This document shows, piece by piece, positions 1-8,710 of a stretch of 64,000 nucleotides of DNA; position 1 is the first letter of the stretch, and each line of letters starts with the position of its first letter. Position numbers and translations under genes: made by a program. The stretch spans positions 186,001 to 250,000 of the forward strand of contig NZ_JARXYX010000010.1 in the NCBI RefSeq assembly GCF_029893585.1. The letters run 5' to 3'. The notes under the pieces are model-generated. The model ran no database searches and was not told the DNA's origin. It saw nothing but the letters and a program-made list of their open reading frames with translations. This DNA is from Streptomyces sp. LBL (GTDB taxonomy: Bacteria; Actinomycetota; Actinomycetes; Streptomycetales; Streptomycetaceae).

Positions 1-1112
1 CGACCTGGCTGCTGTTCCTGCTGCGGGAGTTCCCCCACCGCCACGAGATGTACGGCCCCGACGGCCCTTGGAGCTGGGACCTCGCGGAGCAGTTGGTCTC
101 GACGAACGGCGCCTTCACCGCTCTGATGTGGACGGACGGCCGGTTCTGGTTCGAGGCCGTCTACGCCCTGGCCGTCCTGACGAGTTTTCTGCTGCTGCTG
201 GGCTGGCGTACCCGCACGATGTCCGTGCTCTTCATGGTTGGCGTGCTCTCCCTGCAGAACCGCAGCGTGTTCATGGGGGACGGCGGCGACAACGTCCTGC
301 ACCTGATGTGCGTCTACCTCGTGTTCACCCGCTGCGGCCAGGTCTGGTCGCTGGACGCCCGCCGGGCGCGGCTCGCGCGGCAGTCCCGCGCGCCTGGGGA
401 GCGCGTTACGGACCGGGTCGGCCCGGTCCTGTGGGGCGTGCTCGGGTTCGCGCTGGTCGCGGCGACCCTGGCGGGCCGGCTCGACGGCGACCCGGCCGTG
501 CCGGTGCTGCTGTGGGCCGTGTGGATCGCGCAGGCCCTGTGGTGGGCGGTCGGGCGCTTCACCAGGACCGGCGAGCCGCGGATCCTGCTCGACCTGGTCG
601 CCAACATCGTCCACAACGGCGCCCTGCTCGTGATCATGGCCGAGGCATGTCTGATCTACGCGACGGCCGGCTGGTACAAGATCCAGGGCACCCGCTGGCA
701 GGACGGAACCGCCGTCTACTACCCGCTGCACCTGGACTACTTCTCGCCCTGGCCCGCCCTCGCCGATCTGCTGTCGGCCAGCGGCACGATGGTGATGCTG
801 GTGACCTACGGCACGGTCGCCGTGCAGGTCGCCTTCCCGTTCACACTGTTCAACCGGCGGGTCAAGAACGTCCTGCTCACGGCGATGATCATCGAGCACG
901 CCGGGATCGCCGTGATCCTTGGGCTGCCGTTCTTCTCGCTGGCGATGATCGTCGCCGACGCCGTCTTCCTGCCGACGTCGTTCCTGCGACGGCTCGGCGG
1001 ATGGGCGGCACGCGCGCGTGCACGGTGGACCGCGGGCAGAACCCGTACGGCGGTGCCGGGGCCACGTGCCCCGGAGAGCGTGGAGGACTCGCCCGTAGGC
1101 TTCACGGCATGA
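1..1112 (+). CDS. HTTM domain membrane protein (5' end outside window)
   Basis: The reading frame is open from base 3 and continues upstream of the window, so the gene is partial. Several hydrophobic segments are visible. The stretch SVFMGDGGDNVLHLMCVY followed by VFTRCGQVWSLD is typical of HTTM (horizontally transferred transmembrane) proteins, which share the membrane part of vitamin K-dependent gamma-carboxylase. Such proteins in Streptomyces sit in the cytoplasmic membrane and have no settled function. The stop codon overlaps the start of the methyltransferase gene (ATGA), so the two are probably co-translated. Confidence 0.8.
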   Translation, partial: TWLLFLLREFPHRHEMYGPDGPWSWDLAEQLVSTNGAFTALMWTDGRFWFEAVYALAVLTSFLLLLGWRTRTMSVLFMVGVLSLQNRSVFMGDGGDNVLHLMCVYLVFTRCGQVWSLDARRARLARQSRAPGERVTDRVGPVLWGVLGFALVAATLAGRLDGDPAVPVLLWAVWIAQALWWAVGRFTRTGEPRILLDLVANIVHNGALLVIMAEACLIYATAGWYKIQGTRWQDGTAVYYPLHLDYFSPWPALADLLSASGTMVMLVTYGTVAVQVAFPFTLFNRRVKNVLLTAMIIEHAGIAVILGLPFFSLAMIVADAVFLPTSFLRRLGGWAARARARWTAGRTRTAVPGPRAPESVEDSPVGFTA

Positions 1113-1858
1113 CCGACCCCGTGAGCGCCTGGCACCGGCTGGCCGAAACCTCCGTCCTGCTCGACGGCTTCCACGCCCTCAAGCACGCGGTGCGCTTCGG
1201 CGCCGACGTCCTGGTGGCGGTCGCCGTCGACCGGGCGGACGCGCTCGCCCTCGCCGACGAGCTCGCGCCCGACGTACGCGACACGCTGGACGTGCTCCTG
1301 GCGGAGGTTCCGGAGACGACGTACCGAACTCTGCTCCCGCGCCCGCACCCCACCGCGGTGGCCGCGTTGGCCGTACGTCCGTCCCGCGAGGCCAACCTGG
1401 AACTGCTCGCGCGCACCCCGCGCGCCACACCCGTCGTCGTCCTCGACGACCCGCGCCACCTGGGCAACGCGGGAGCCGTGATCCGTCTGGCCGCCGGTTT
1501 CGGCGCGACCGGTGTGGTCACCACCGGAACGCTCGACCCCTGGCACCCCACGGTCGTACGCGGCGGAGCCGGGCTGCACTTCGCGACCGCCGTGGAGCGG
1601 CTGAGCGTGGCGGAACTGCCGGCCGGGCCGGTGTTCGCCCTCGACCCGGAGGGCGAGGACATTCGAGGCCTCAAGCTCCCGGACGACGCCGTCCTGGCGT
1701 TCGGCTCGGAGCGCAGCGGGCTGTCCGCCGGACTGCGCGCGCGGGCCGAACACCTGCTGGCGCTGCCGATGCGCCCCCAGGTCTCCAGCTACAACCTTGC
1801 GACCAGTGTGGCCATGACGCTGTACCACTGGAGCGCCACCGGCGGCACGGTGAGCTAG
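1109..1858 (+). CDS. TrmH/SpoU family RNA methyltransferase
   Basis: A 249-residue protein with the three SpoU motifs: LDDPRHLGNAGAVIRLAAG (about 112-130), FGSERSGLS (198-206) and LPMRPQVSSYNLATS (219-233). These form the knotted S-adenosylmethionine site of 2'-O-ribose methyltransferases acting on rRNA or tRNA. The start at 1109 was chosen because it overlaps the upstream stop; the open frame continues far upstream but only as a shadow of the HTTM gene. The exact RNA target cannot be read from the sequence. It converges with paaN over a 16-bp gap. Confidence 0.88.
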   Translation: MTDPVSAWHRLAETSVLLDGFHALKHAVRFGADVLVAVAVDRADALALADELAPDVRDTLDVLLAEVPETTYRTLLPRPHPTAVAALAVRPSREANLELLARTPRATPVVVLDDPRHLGNAGAVIRLAAGFGATGVVTTGTLDPWHPTVVRGGAGLHFATAVERLSVAELPAGPVFALDPEGEDIRGLKLPDDAVLAFGSERSGLSAGLRARAEHLLALPMRPQVSSYNLATSVAMTLYHWSATGGTVS

Positions 1859-1874
1859 CTCCTGGGTCTCGGGG

Positions 1875-3566
1875 CTACGCCTCTCGCCGGACCTCCACCA
1901 CCCGGAAGCGGTTGGCCACGAACGCCGCGTCGGTGAGGGCCGCGTTGGCCGCCGGGTTGCCGCCCGAGCCGTGGAAGTCGGAGAAGGCGGCCGTCTGGTT
2001 GACGTAGACCCCGCCCGTGAGGTTCAGCGACAGCTGGGCGGCCTCCTCCAGGCAGACCTCCTGGACGGCCTGCTCCACCTCCTCGTCGGTGGTGTAGGCG
2101 CCGACTGTCATCGCGCCCTTCTCGCGGATCGTCCGCCGCAGCAGCTCCGTCGCGTGGGCCGTCGAGTCGACCGCGACGGCGAAGGAGACCGGCCCGAAGC
2201 ACTCGCTCATGTAGGCGGCCTCGTCGTCCGGTTTGGCGCCGTCCAGTGTGACGATGACCGGCGTACGGACGACCGCGCCCGGGAACTCCGGGTTGCTGAC
2301 CTCCCGGGAGGCGAGGGCGACTTCGCCGAGGCCGGAGGCCGCCTCCAGGCGCGCCTTCACGTCCGGGTTGACGAGGGCGCCGAGCAGGGCGTTCGCGCGC
2401 GCGTCGTCGCCAAGGAGGCCCTCGACCGAGCGGGCGAGGTCCGTGACCACCTCGTCGAAGGTCCTGGGGCCCTCGTCGGTACGGATGCCGTCGCGGGGGA
2501 TCAGCAGGTTCTGCGGGGTGGTGCACATCTGGCCGCTGTAGAGGGACAACGAGAAGGCCAGGTTGGCCAGCATCCCCTGGTAATCGCCGGTCGACTGCAC
2601 GAGCACCGTGTTGACGCCGGCCTTCTCCGTGTAGACCTGCGCCTGGCGGGCGTTGGCCTCCAGCCAGTCACCGAAGGCCGTCGAGCCGGTGTAGTCGATG
2701 ATCCGGATCTCGGGGCGGGTGGCCAGGGTCTTCGCGATGCCCTCGCCGGGACGCTCGGCGGCCAGCGCCACCAGGTTCGGGTCGAAGCCGGCCTCGATGA
2801 GGACCTGGCGGGCGACCCGCACGGTGAGCGCGAGCGGCAGTACCGCGCGCGGGTGGGGCTTCACCAGGACGGCGTTGCCGGTGGCCAGGGAGGCGAACAG
2901 GCCCGGGTACCCGTTCCACGTGGGGAAGGTGTTGCAGCCGATGACCAGGCCGATGCCGCGTGGTACCGGCGTGAACCGCTTGGTGAGCGCCAGCGGGTCT
3001 CGCTTGCCCTGGGGCTTGGTCCACTCCGCCGTGTCCGGGGTGCGGATCTGTTCCACGTACGCGTACGCCACCGCTTCCAGGCCGCGGTCCTGCGCGTGCG
3101 GGCCGCCCGCCTGGAAGGCCATCATGAAGGCCTGGCCGGAGGTGTGCATGACCGCGTGCGCGAACTCGTGCGTCCGGTCGCTGATCCGCTTGAGGATCTC
3201 CAGGCACACCACGGCACGCGCCTCCGCGCCCGCGTCACGCCACGCGCGCTGCCCGGCCTTCATGGCGGGCAGCAGTACGTCCACGTCCGCGTGCGGGTAC
3301 GTCACTCCCAGGTCGATGCCGTACGGCGACACCTCGCCGCCCACCCAGTCGTCCGTGCCGGGCTGGTCGAGGTCGAGGCGGGTGCCGAGGAGGGCGTCGA
3401 AGGCGGCCTTGCCCGCCGCCATGTCCAGGCCGCCGTTCTCGCCGTAGGCCTTGGGGTGTTCGGGATGCGGGGACCAGTAGGCGCGCGTGCGGATCGCTTC
3501 CAGCGCCTGGTCGAGGGTGGGCCGGTGCTTGGCGATCAGATCGTGCACGGTGAGTTCGGCGGCCAT
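1875..3566 (-). CDS. paaN: Phenylacetic acid degradation protein PaaN (aldehyde dehydrogenase)
   Basis: A 563-residue aldehyde dehydrogenase-superfamily protein. The catalytic Cys is at about 348 (SGQMCTT) and the general-base Glu near 314 (YTEKAG). It is shorter than the two-domain PaaZ of E. coli and shows no MaoC hydratase domain, as expected for actinobacterial PaaN. Its expected role is oxidation of the ring-opened semialdehyde in aerobic phenylacetyl-CoA breakdown. No phenylacetyl-CoA epoxidase genes lie in the window. It is divergent from the 3-hydroxyacyl-CoA dehydrogenase gene and shares with it a promoter region carrying a TetR-type palindrome. Confidence 0.9.
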   Translation of the reverse strand: MAAELTVHDLIAKHRPTLDQALEAIRTRAYWSPHPEHPKAYGENGGLDMAAGKAAFDALLGTRLDLDQPGTDDWVGGEVSPYGIDLGVTYPHADVDVLLPAMKAGQRAWRDAGAEARAVVCLEILKRISDRTHEFAHAVMHTSGQAFMMAFQAGGPHAQDRGLEAVAYAYVEQIRTPDTAEWTKPQGKRDPLALTKRFTPVPRGIGLVIGCNTFPTWNGYPGLFASLATGNAVLVKPHPRAVLPLALTVRVARQVLIEAGFDPNLVALAAERPGEGIAKTLATRPEIRIIDYTGSTAFGDWLEANARQAQVYTEKAGVNTVLVQSTGDYQGMLANLAFSLSLYSGQMCTTPQNLLIPRDGIRTDEGPRTFDEVVTDLARSVEGLLGDDARANALLGALVNPDVKARLEAASGLGEVALASREVSNPEFPGAVVRTPVIVTLDGAKPDDEAAYMSECFGPVSFAVAVDSTAHATELLRRTIREKGAMTVGAYTTDEEVEQAVQEVCLEEAAQLSLNLTGGVYVNQTAAFSDFHGSGGNPAANAALTDAAFVANRFRVVEVRREA

Positions 3567-3608
3567 GCGGGACCAACTCCTCGTCTCAAGAACTCTTCGT
3601 CGAGCTCG

Positions 3609-3644
3609 TGACCTGGGCGGAAACCTGGGCGGAAACCTGGGCGG
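3609..3644. repeat. Three 12-bp tandem repeats in the paaN promoter region
   Basis: Three consecutive copies of a 12-bp unit close to AACCTGGGCGGA lie just upstream of the paaN start. Function is unknown. Slippage repeats are common in Streptomyces intergenic DNA. Confidence 0.7.
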
Positions 3645-3721
3645 GATGATCGAGAGACGTGGCGCTGAGCGCCTCGTTCAGGGTGGTGGTGGGCGACGGA
3701 CGGGCGGTCAGAGTTAGAGTA

Positions 3722-3739
3722 ACCGAACGATCGGTCGGT
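3722..3739. promoter_or_regulatory. TetR (PaaR-like) operator, paaN/dehydrogenase promoter
   Basis: ACCGAACGATCGGTCGGT is an imperfect 18-bp palindrome (16 of 18 positions symmetric) between two divergent genes. Its core fits ACCGnnCGnnCGGT, which I recall as the centre of the binding site of PaaR, the TetR-type phenylacetate regulator of Corynebacterium. The TetR gene at 5306 is the obvious local regulator. A near-identical copy lies at 6500-6517. Confidence 0.72.
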
Positions 3740-3791
3740 ACAAGGGGGTCCGCCGCATCTGTGGAAAACCCCGTGCGGGAGGATCGCGCAC

Positions 3792-5309
3792 ATGACAGCA
3801 CTCGACATCAGCAGCCCCGTGGCCGTCGTCGGAGCCGGCACCATGGGCCAGGGCATCGCCCAGGTCGCGCTGGTGGCGGGTCATTCCGTACGGCTGTACG
3901 ACGCCCTGCCCGGCCGTGCCCGGGAGGCGGCCGACGCGATCGGTGTGCGCCTCGACCGGCTTGTCGACAAGGCCCGTCTGGCTGCGGCCGACCGGGACGC
4001 GGCCCGCGCCCGCCTGCTGCCCGCCGAGAACATCACCGACCTCGCGGACTGCACCCTGGTCGTCGAGGCCGTCCTGGAGCGGCTCGACGTCAAACAGGAT
4101 CTCTTCCGTGAGCTGGAGGACGTCGTCGGCGAGGACTGTCTGCTCGCCACCAACACCTCCTCCCTGTCGGTGACGGCCATCGGCGGGGCCCTGCGCAACC
4201 CCGGCCGCTTCGTGGGCCTGCACTTCTTCAACCCGGCCCCGCTGCTCCCGCTCGTCGAGGTCGTCTCCGGGTTCTCCACGGACGTCACCTCGGCCACCCG
4301 CGCGTACGAGATGGCCCGCGCCTGGGGCAAGACCCCGGTCGCCTGCGCCGACACCCCGGGCTTCATCGTCAACCGCATCGCGCGGCCCTTCTACGCCGAG
4401 GCGTTCGCGGTCCACGAGGCGCAGGGCGCCGACCCCGCCACCATCGACGCGGTCCTGCGCGAGTGCGGCGGCTTCAGGATGGGCGCGTTCGAATTGACCG
4501 ACCTGATCGGGCAGGACGTCAACGAGTCCGTCACGCACTCCGTGTGGCGGTCCTTCTTCCAGGACGTGCGCTTCACGCCCTCGCTCGCCCAGCAGCGCCT
4601 CGTCGAGTCGGGCCGGCTCGGGCGCAAGACCGGACAGGGCTGGTACGACTACGGGGAGAGTGCCGAGCGTCCCGAGCCGCATACCGCCGAGCGGGCCCAG
4701 CCGCCCGCCTACGTCGTCGCCGAGGGTGACCTGGGCCCCGCCTCCGAGCTGATCGCTCTGATCCGCGAGGCGGGCATCCAGGTGCGCGACGAGGACGAGG
4801 ACCACGGCACCCGTCTGGTGCTGCCCAGCGGCGGCCAGCTGGCGCTCGCCGACGGGCAGACCTCGGTCGAGTTCCGGGACGTCGTCTATTTCGACCTCGC
4901 GCTCGACTACCGCGAGGCCGGCCGTATCGCCCTGTCCGCCTCCCAGGACACCTCCCCGCAGACCCTCGCCGAGGCCACCGGCCTCTTCCAGGCGCTCGGC
5001 AAGCAGGTCAGCGTCATCGGCGACGTCCCCGGCATGATCGTCGCCCGTACGGTCGCCCGGATCGTGGACCTCGCGCACGACGCCGTCGGCAAGGGCGTGG
5101 CCACCGAGGAGGACATCGACACCGCGATGCGCCTGGGCGTCAACTACCCGCTCGGCCCCTTCGAGTGGAGCCGCCGGCTCGGCCGCAACTGGGCGTACGC
5201 CCTCCTGGACGACCTGCACCTGCGCGACCCCTCGGGGCGCTACGCGCCGTCCCTCGCGCTGTACCGCCACGCGTACGCCACCGACAAGCGGGAGGGCAAC
5301 CCCTCATGA
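3792..5309 (+). CDS. 3-hydroxyacyl-CoA dehydrogenase (PaaH/PaaC type)
   Basis: A 505-residue protein. The N-terminal Rossmann domain has GAGTMGQG at 14-21, and the family motifs HFFNPAPLLPLVEVV and DTPGFIVNRI follow. Two C-terminal 3-hydroxyacyl-CoA dehydrogenase domains are present; the second contains GDVPGMIVARTVARIVD and NYPLGPFEW. The length and tandem C-terminal domains match PaaH/PaaC-type enzymes, which oxidise 3-hydroxyadipyl-CoA to 3-oxoadipyl-CoA with NAD+. Pairing with paaN and a TetR regulator supports a phenylacetate role, though general beta-oxidation is possible. The stop overlaps the TetR start (ATGA). Confidence 0.88.
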   Translation: MTALDISSPVAVVGAGTMGQGIAQVALVAGHSVRLYDALPGRAREAADAIGVRLDRLVDKARLAAADRDAARARLLPAENITDLADCTLVVEAVLERLDVKQDLFRELEDVVGEDCLLATNTSSLSVTAIGGALRNPGRFVGLHFFNPAPLLPLVEVVSGFSTDVTSATRAYEMARAWGKTPVACADTPGFIVNRIARPFYAEAFAVHEAQGADPATIDAVLRECGGFRMGAFELTDLIGQDVNESVTHSVWRSFFQDVRFTPSLAQQRLVESGRLGRKTGQGWYDYGESAERPEPHTAERAQPPAYVVAEGDLGPASELIALIREAGIQVRDEDEDHGTRLVLPSGGQLALADGQTSVEFRDVVYFDLALDYREAGRIALSASQDTSPQTLAEATGLFQALGKQVSVIGDVPGMIVARTVARIVDLAHDAVGKGVATEEDIDTAMRLGVNYPLGPFEWSRRLGRNWAYALLDDLHLRDPSGRYAPSLALYRHAYATDKREGNPS

Positions 5310-5896
5310 CGACCGCCAAGCGTGACACGTACACCCCGGAGACGCTGCTGTCCGTCGCTGTCCAGGTCTTCAACGAACGCGGCTACGACGGCACTTCCAT
5401 GGAGCACCTCGCCAAGGCGGCGAGTATCTCCAAGTCGTCGATATACCACCACGTCACCGGCAAGGAGGAGCTGCTGCGGCGGGCCGTGAGCCGGGCCCTG
5501 GACGGGCTCTTCACGATTCTGGACGAGGAACCCGCGCGCGTGGGACGGGCCGCCGGGCGCCTGGAGTACGTGGTACGGCGCATGGTCGAGGTCCTCATCG
5601 CCGAGCTGCCGTACGTGACTCTGCTGCTGCGTGTGCGCGGCAACACCGGAACCGAGCGGTGGGCCCTGGAACGGCGCCGCGACTTCGACCACAAGGTCGC
5701 CGAGCTGCTGAAGGCGGCGGCCGCGGACGGTGACGTGCGCGGTGACGTGGAGGTGCGGCTGGCGACCCGGCTGGTCTTCGGGATGATCAACTCCATCGTG
5801 GAGTGGTACCGGCCGGACGGCCGGGGCATGAACGAGCGCGAAGTGGCCGACGCGGTGGCGCAGCTGGTGTTCGGAGGCCTGCGCCGGCCCCGGTGA
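5306..5896 (+). CDS. TetR family regulator, probable PaaR-type repressor
   Basis: A 196-residue TetR-family protein. The helix-turn-helix lies at about 30-55 and ends in SISKSSIYHHVTGKEELL. The C-terminal half is a helical ligand domain. The start at 5306 overlaps the upstream stop, giving an operon with the dehydrogenase gene. I infer that it binds the palindromes at 3722 and 6500 and releases them with a CoA thioester ligand, as PaaR does with phenylacetyl-CoA. The ligand itself is inference. Confidence 0.88.
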   Translation: MTTAKRDTYTPETLLSVAVQVFNERGYDGTSMEHLAKAASISKSSIYHHVTGKEELLRRAVSRALDGLFTILDEEPARVGRAAGRLEYVVRRMVEVLIAELPYVTLLLRVRGNTGTERWALERRRDFDHKVAELLKAAAADGDVRGDVEVRLATRLVFGMINSIVEWYRPDGRGMNEREVADAVAQLVFGGLRRPR

Positions 5897-5897
5897 C

Positions 5898-6419
5898 TCA
5901 GCCCTGCGGTTCCAGGTCCTCTTCCTCGAACACCAGCAGCGTGCGGGTGCTGAGCACCTCCGGGATCGCCTGGAGCCGGGTCAGCACCAGCTCGCGCAGC
6001 GCCCGGTTGTCGGAGGTGTGCACCAGGAGCAGTACGTCGAAGTCGCCGCCCACCAGTGCGATGTGCGAGGCTCCGGGCAGCCGCGTGAGCTGCTTGCGCA
6101 CCGTCCGCCAGGAGTTCTGGACGATCTTCAGGGTGATGTATGCGGAGGTGCCCTGGCCTGCGCGTTCGTGATCGACGCGGGCCCCGAAGCCACGGATGAC
6201 GCCGTCCTCGATGAGGCGGTTGATGCGCGCGTAGGCGTTGGCGCGCGAGACGTGGACCCGTTCGGCGACCGACCGTATCGACGCGCGGCCGTCCGCCTGG
6301 AGCATCTGCAGGATGTCCAGATCGATGGCGTCGAGCGGACGGGCGGGCGGAAGGGCGCCGCCGCCTTCCGGGCTCTCGGCCATTTGTTCAGCTGCCACGT
6401 CCCCCCGCCTCTCTGTCAT
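5898..6419 (-). CDS. bkdR: Lrp/AsnC family regulator, probable BkdR
   Basis: Up to 173 residues. The winged HTH is in the first half (DGRASIRSVAERVHVSRANA) and an AsnC-type effector domain follows. It is divergent from the E1alpha-E1beta-E2 operon, the place of BkdR, the Lrp-like regulator of a branched-chain keto-acid dehydrogenase cluster in S. coelicolor. The first ATG has a weak ribosome binding site; a second ATG lies at 6383, so the first 12 residues are uncertain. An inverted repeat at 6440-6479 in the shared promoter is a candidate site. It converges with the TetR gene with one base between the stops. Confidence 0.85.
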   Translation of the reverse strand: MTERRGDVAAEQMAESPEGGGALPPARPLDAIDLDILQMLQADGRASIRSVAERVHVSRANAYARINRLIEDGVIRGFGARVDHERAGQGTSAYITLKIVQNSWRTVRKQLTRLPGASHIALVGGDFDVLLLVHTSDNRALRELVLTRLQAIPEVLSTRTLLVFEEEDLEPQG

Positions 6420-6439
6420 GGACGGCCTGCATTCATTTG

Positions 6440-6479
6440 AGGCTGTGCAGAACCGTTTGTCCACAGCCTGGGGGTGCCT
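6440..6479. promoter_or_regulatory. Inverted repeat in the bkdR/bkdA intergenic region
   Basis: AGGCTGTG (6440-6447) and CACAGCCT (6472-6479) are perfect 8-bp inverted arms separated by 24 bases, just upstream of the Lrp-type gene. The location suggests binding by BkdR, but no consensus supports this. Confidence 0.4.
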
Positions 6480-6499
6480 GTAGCCAAAATGTGCCGACG

Positions 6500-6517
6500 A
6501 CCGAACAATCGGTAGGT
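6500..6517. promoter_or_regulatory. Second TetR (PaaR-like) operator, before bkdA
   Basis: ACCGAACAATCGGTAGGT matches the site at 3722-3739 at 16 of 18 positions. It lies 55 bp before the E1alpha start codon. This suggests that the TetR protein also controls the keto-acid dehydrogenase operon. Confidence 0.68.
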
Positions 6518-6572
6518 GAGGCGCATCACACCCGTGACGCTCCTGAAGCCGCTCCCACGAGGAGGTGCCGTC

Positions 6573-7706
6573 ATGACGGTCATGGAGCAGCGAGGCGCGT
6601 ACCGGCCGTCGCCGCCGCCCGCCTGGCAGCCCCGCACGGACCCCGCGCCGCTGCTGCCCGACGCGGAGCCGTACCGCGTCCTCGGCACGGAGGCGGCCGA
6701 GGAGGCCGACCCGCGGCTGCTGCGCCGTCTGTACGCCGAGCTGGTGCGGGGCCGCCGCTACAACACGCAGGCCACCGCCCTCACCAAGCAGGGCAGACTC
6801 GCCGTCTATCCCTCCAGCACCGGGCAGGAGGCCGGCGAGGTCGCCGCCGCGCTGGTCCTTGAGGACCGCGACTGGCTCTTCCCGAGCTACCGCGACACGC
6901 TCGCCGCCGTCGCCCGCGGCCTGGATCCCGTCGAGGCACTGACCCTCCTGCGCGGCGACTGGCACACCGGCTACGACCCGCGCGAGCACCGTGTGGCCCC
7001 CCTGTGCACCCCGCTCGCCACCCAACTGCCGCATGCCGTCGGCCTGGCGCACGCGGCTCGCCTCAAGGGCGACGACGTCGTCGCGCTGGCCATGGTCGGC
7101 GACGGCGGCACCAGCGAGGGCGACTTCCACGAAGCGCTGAACTTCGCCGCCGTCTGGCAGGCGCCTGTCGTCTTCCTGGTCCAGAACAACGGCTTCGCGA
7201 TCTCCGTTCCGCTCGCCAAGCAGACCGCCGCCCCGTCGCTGGCCCACAAGGCCGTCGGCTACGGCATGCCCGGCCGGCTGGTCGACGGCAATGACGCCGC
7301 CGCCGTCCACGAGGTCCTCGCCGACGCCGTACGACACGCGCGCGCGGGCGGCGGCCCCACGCTGGTCGAGGCGATCACCTACCGGGTCGACGCCCACACC
7401 AACGCCGACGACGCCACCCGCTACCGGCAGAACGCCGAGGTCGAGACCTGGCGCGGACACGACCCGATCGCGCTCCTGGAGCACGAGCTGACCGAACGCG
7501 GCCTGATCGACGAGGACGGCATCCGGGCCGCGCGCGACGCCGCCGAGACCATGGCCGCCGATCTGCGCAGGCGCATGAACCAGGACCCGGTGCTTGACCC
7601 CATGGACCTGTTCGCCCACGTGTATGCCGAACCCACCCCGCAGTTGCGTGAACAGCGGGCCCGCCTGCAGGCGGAGATCGAGGCCGAGCGAGAGGGCGCG
7701 CTCTGA
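6573..7706 (+). CDS. bkdA: 2-oxo acid dehydrogenase E1 alpha subunit (BkdA type)
   Basis: A 377-residue thiamine diphosphate-dependent E1alpha. The GDG...NN thiamine-binding motif runs from GDGGTSEGD (176-184) to QNNGFAIS. The later loop VDAHTNADDATRYR is the regulatory loop of this family. ATG at 6573 was chosen over an in-frame GTG at 6516 because it follows GGAGG by 7 bases and the GTG lies in the operator. It is the first gene of a tight three-gene operon (TGATG overlaps). The expected reaction is oxidative decarboxylation of branched-chain 2-oxo acids, which supplies primers for branched fatty acids; pyruvate cannot be excluded. Confidence 0.9.
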   Translation: MTVMEQRGAYRPSPPPAWQPRTDPAPLLPDAEPYRVLGTEAAEEADPRLLRRLYAELVRGRRYNTQATALTKQGRLAVYPSSTGQEAGEVAAALVLEDRDWLFPSYRDTLAAVARGLDPVEALTLLRGDWHTGYDPREHRVAPLCTPLATQLPHAVGLAHAARLKGDDVVALAMVGDGGTSEGDFHEALNFAAVWQAPVVFLVQNNGFAISVPLAKQTAAPSLAHKAVGYGMPGRLVDGNDAAAVHEVLADAVRHARAGGGPTLVEAITYRVDAHTNADDATRYRQNAEVETWRGHDPIALLEHELTERGLIDEDGIRAARDAAETMAADLRRRMNQDPVLDPMDLFAHVYAEPTPQLREQRARLQAEIEAEREGAL

Positions 7707-8710
7707 TGACGACCGTCGCCCGCAAGCCCGCCACCATGGCGCAGGCCCTCACGCGCGCGTTGCGGGACGCGATGGCCGCCGACCCGACGGTGCACGTCAT
7801 GGGCGAGGACGTCGGTACCCTCGGCGGCGTCTTCCGGGTCACCGACGGGCTCGCCAAGGAGTTCGGCGACGATCGCTGCACCGACACCCCGCTGGCCGAG
7901 GCGGGCATCCTCGGCACGGCTGTCGGCATGGCGATGTACGGGCTGCGGCCGGTCGTGGAGATGCAGTTCGACGCGTTCGCCTACCCGGCCTTCGAGCAGT
8001 TGATCTCGCACGTCGCCCGGATGCGCAACCGCACCCGCGGCGCGATGCCGCTCCCGCTCACCATCCGCATCCCCTACGGCGGCGGCATCGGCGGAGTCGA
8101 GCACCACAGCGACTCGTCCGAGGTGTACTACATGGCGACCCCCGGCCTCCACGTCGTCACGCCCGCCACGGTCGCCGACGCCTACGGCCTCCTCCGCGCC
8201 GCCATCGCCTCCGACGACCCCGTCGTCTTCCTGGAACCGAAGCGTCTGTACTGGTCGAAGGACTCCTGGAACCCGGAGGACCCGCCGACCGTTGAACCGA
8301 TCGGCCGCGCGATGGTGCGGCGCTCGGGCCGGAGCGCCACGCTCATCACGTACGGACCGTCCGTGCCCGTCTGCCTCGAAGCCGCCGAGGCGGCGCGGGA
8401 CGAGGGCTGGGACCTCGAAGTCGTCGACCTGCGCTCCCTGGTGCCGTTCGACGACGAGACGGTCAGCGCCTCGGTACGGCGGACCGGGCGAGCGGTCGTC
8501 GTACACGAGTCGGGCGGGTTCGGCGGACCGGGCGGGGAGATCGCGGCCCGGGTCACGGAGCGCTGCTTCCACTACCTGGAGGCGCCGGTGCTGCGCGTGG
8601 CCGGGTTCGACATCCCCTATCCGCCGCCGATGCTGGAGCGTCACCACCTGCCCGGCGTGGACCGGATCCTGGACGCCGTGGGGCGTCTGCAGTGGGAGGC
8701 CGAGGGCTGA
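7706..8710 (+). CDS. bkdB: 2-oxo acid dehydrogenase E1 beta subunit (BkdB type)
   Basis: A 334-residue transketolase-like E1beta. GEDVGTLGGVFRVTDGL near the N-terminus, PYGGGIGGVEHHSDS in the middle and the C-terminal transketolase domain are standard for the family. It pairs with E1alpha to form the alpha2beta2 decarboxylase. The start overlaps the E1alpha stop by one base, and its own stop overlaps the E2 start in the same way, so the three subunits are translationally coupled. The paralogue at 23463 is clearly similar. Confidence 0.9.
   Translation: MTTVARKPATMAQALTRALRDAMAADPTVHVMGEDVGTLGGVFRVTDGLAKEFGDDRCTDTPLAEAGILGTAVGMAMYGLRPVVEMQFDAFAYPAFEQLISHVARMRNRTRGAMPLPLTIRIPYGGGIGGVEHHSDSSEVYYMATPGLHVVTPATVADAYGLLRAAIASDDPVVFLEPKRLYWSKDSWNPEDPPTVEPIGRAMVRRSGRSATLITYGPSVPVCLEAAEAARDEGWDLEVVDLRSLVPFDDETVSASVRRTGRAVVVHESGGFGGPGGEIAARVTERCFHYLEAPVLRVAGFDIPYPPPMLERHHLPGVDRILDAVGRLQWEAEG

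Noticed and set aside
806..1828. Long minus-strand frames opposite the HTTM and methyltransferase genes
   Set aside because: They are the expected shadows of high-GC coding DNA; they show no known domain, and the opposite strand has clear families.
3714..5270. 518-codon minus-strand frame opposite the hydroxyacyl-CoA dehydrogenase
   Set aside because: Composition (Gly/Arg/Val/Asp) and lack of motifs mark it as antisense shadow.
6516..6572. GTG at 6516 as start of E1alpha
   Set aside because: It falls in the operator palindrome and has no ribosome site; ATG 6573 has GGAGG at good spacing.
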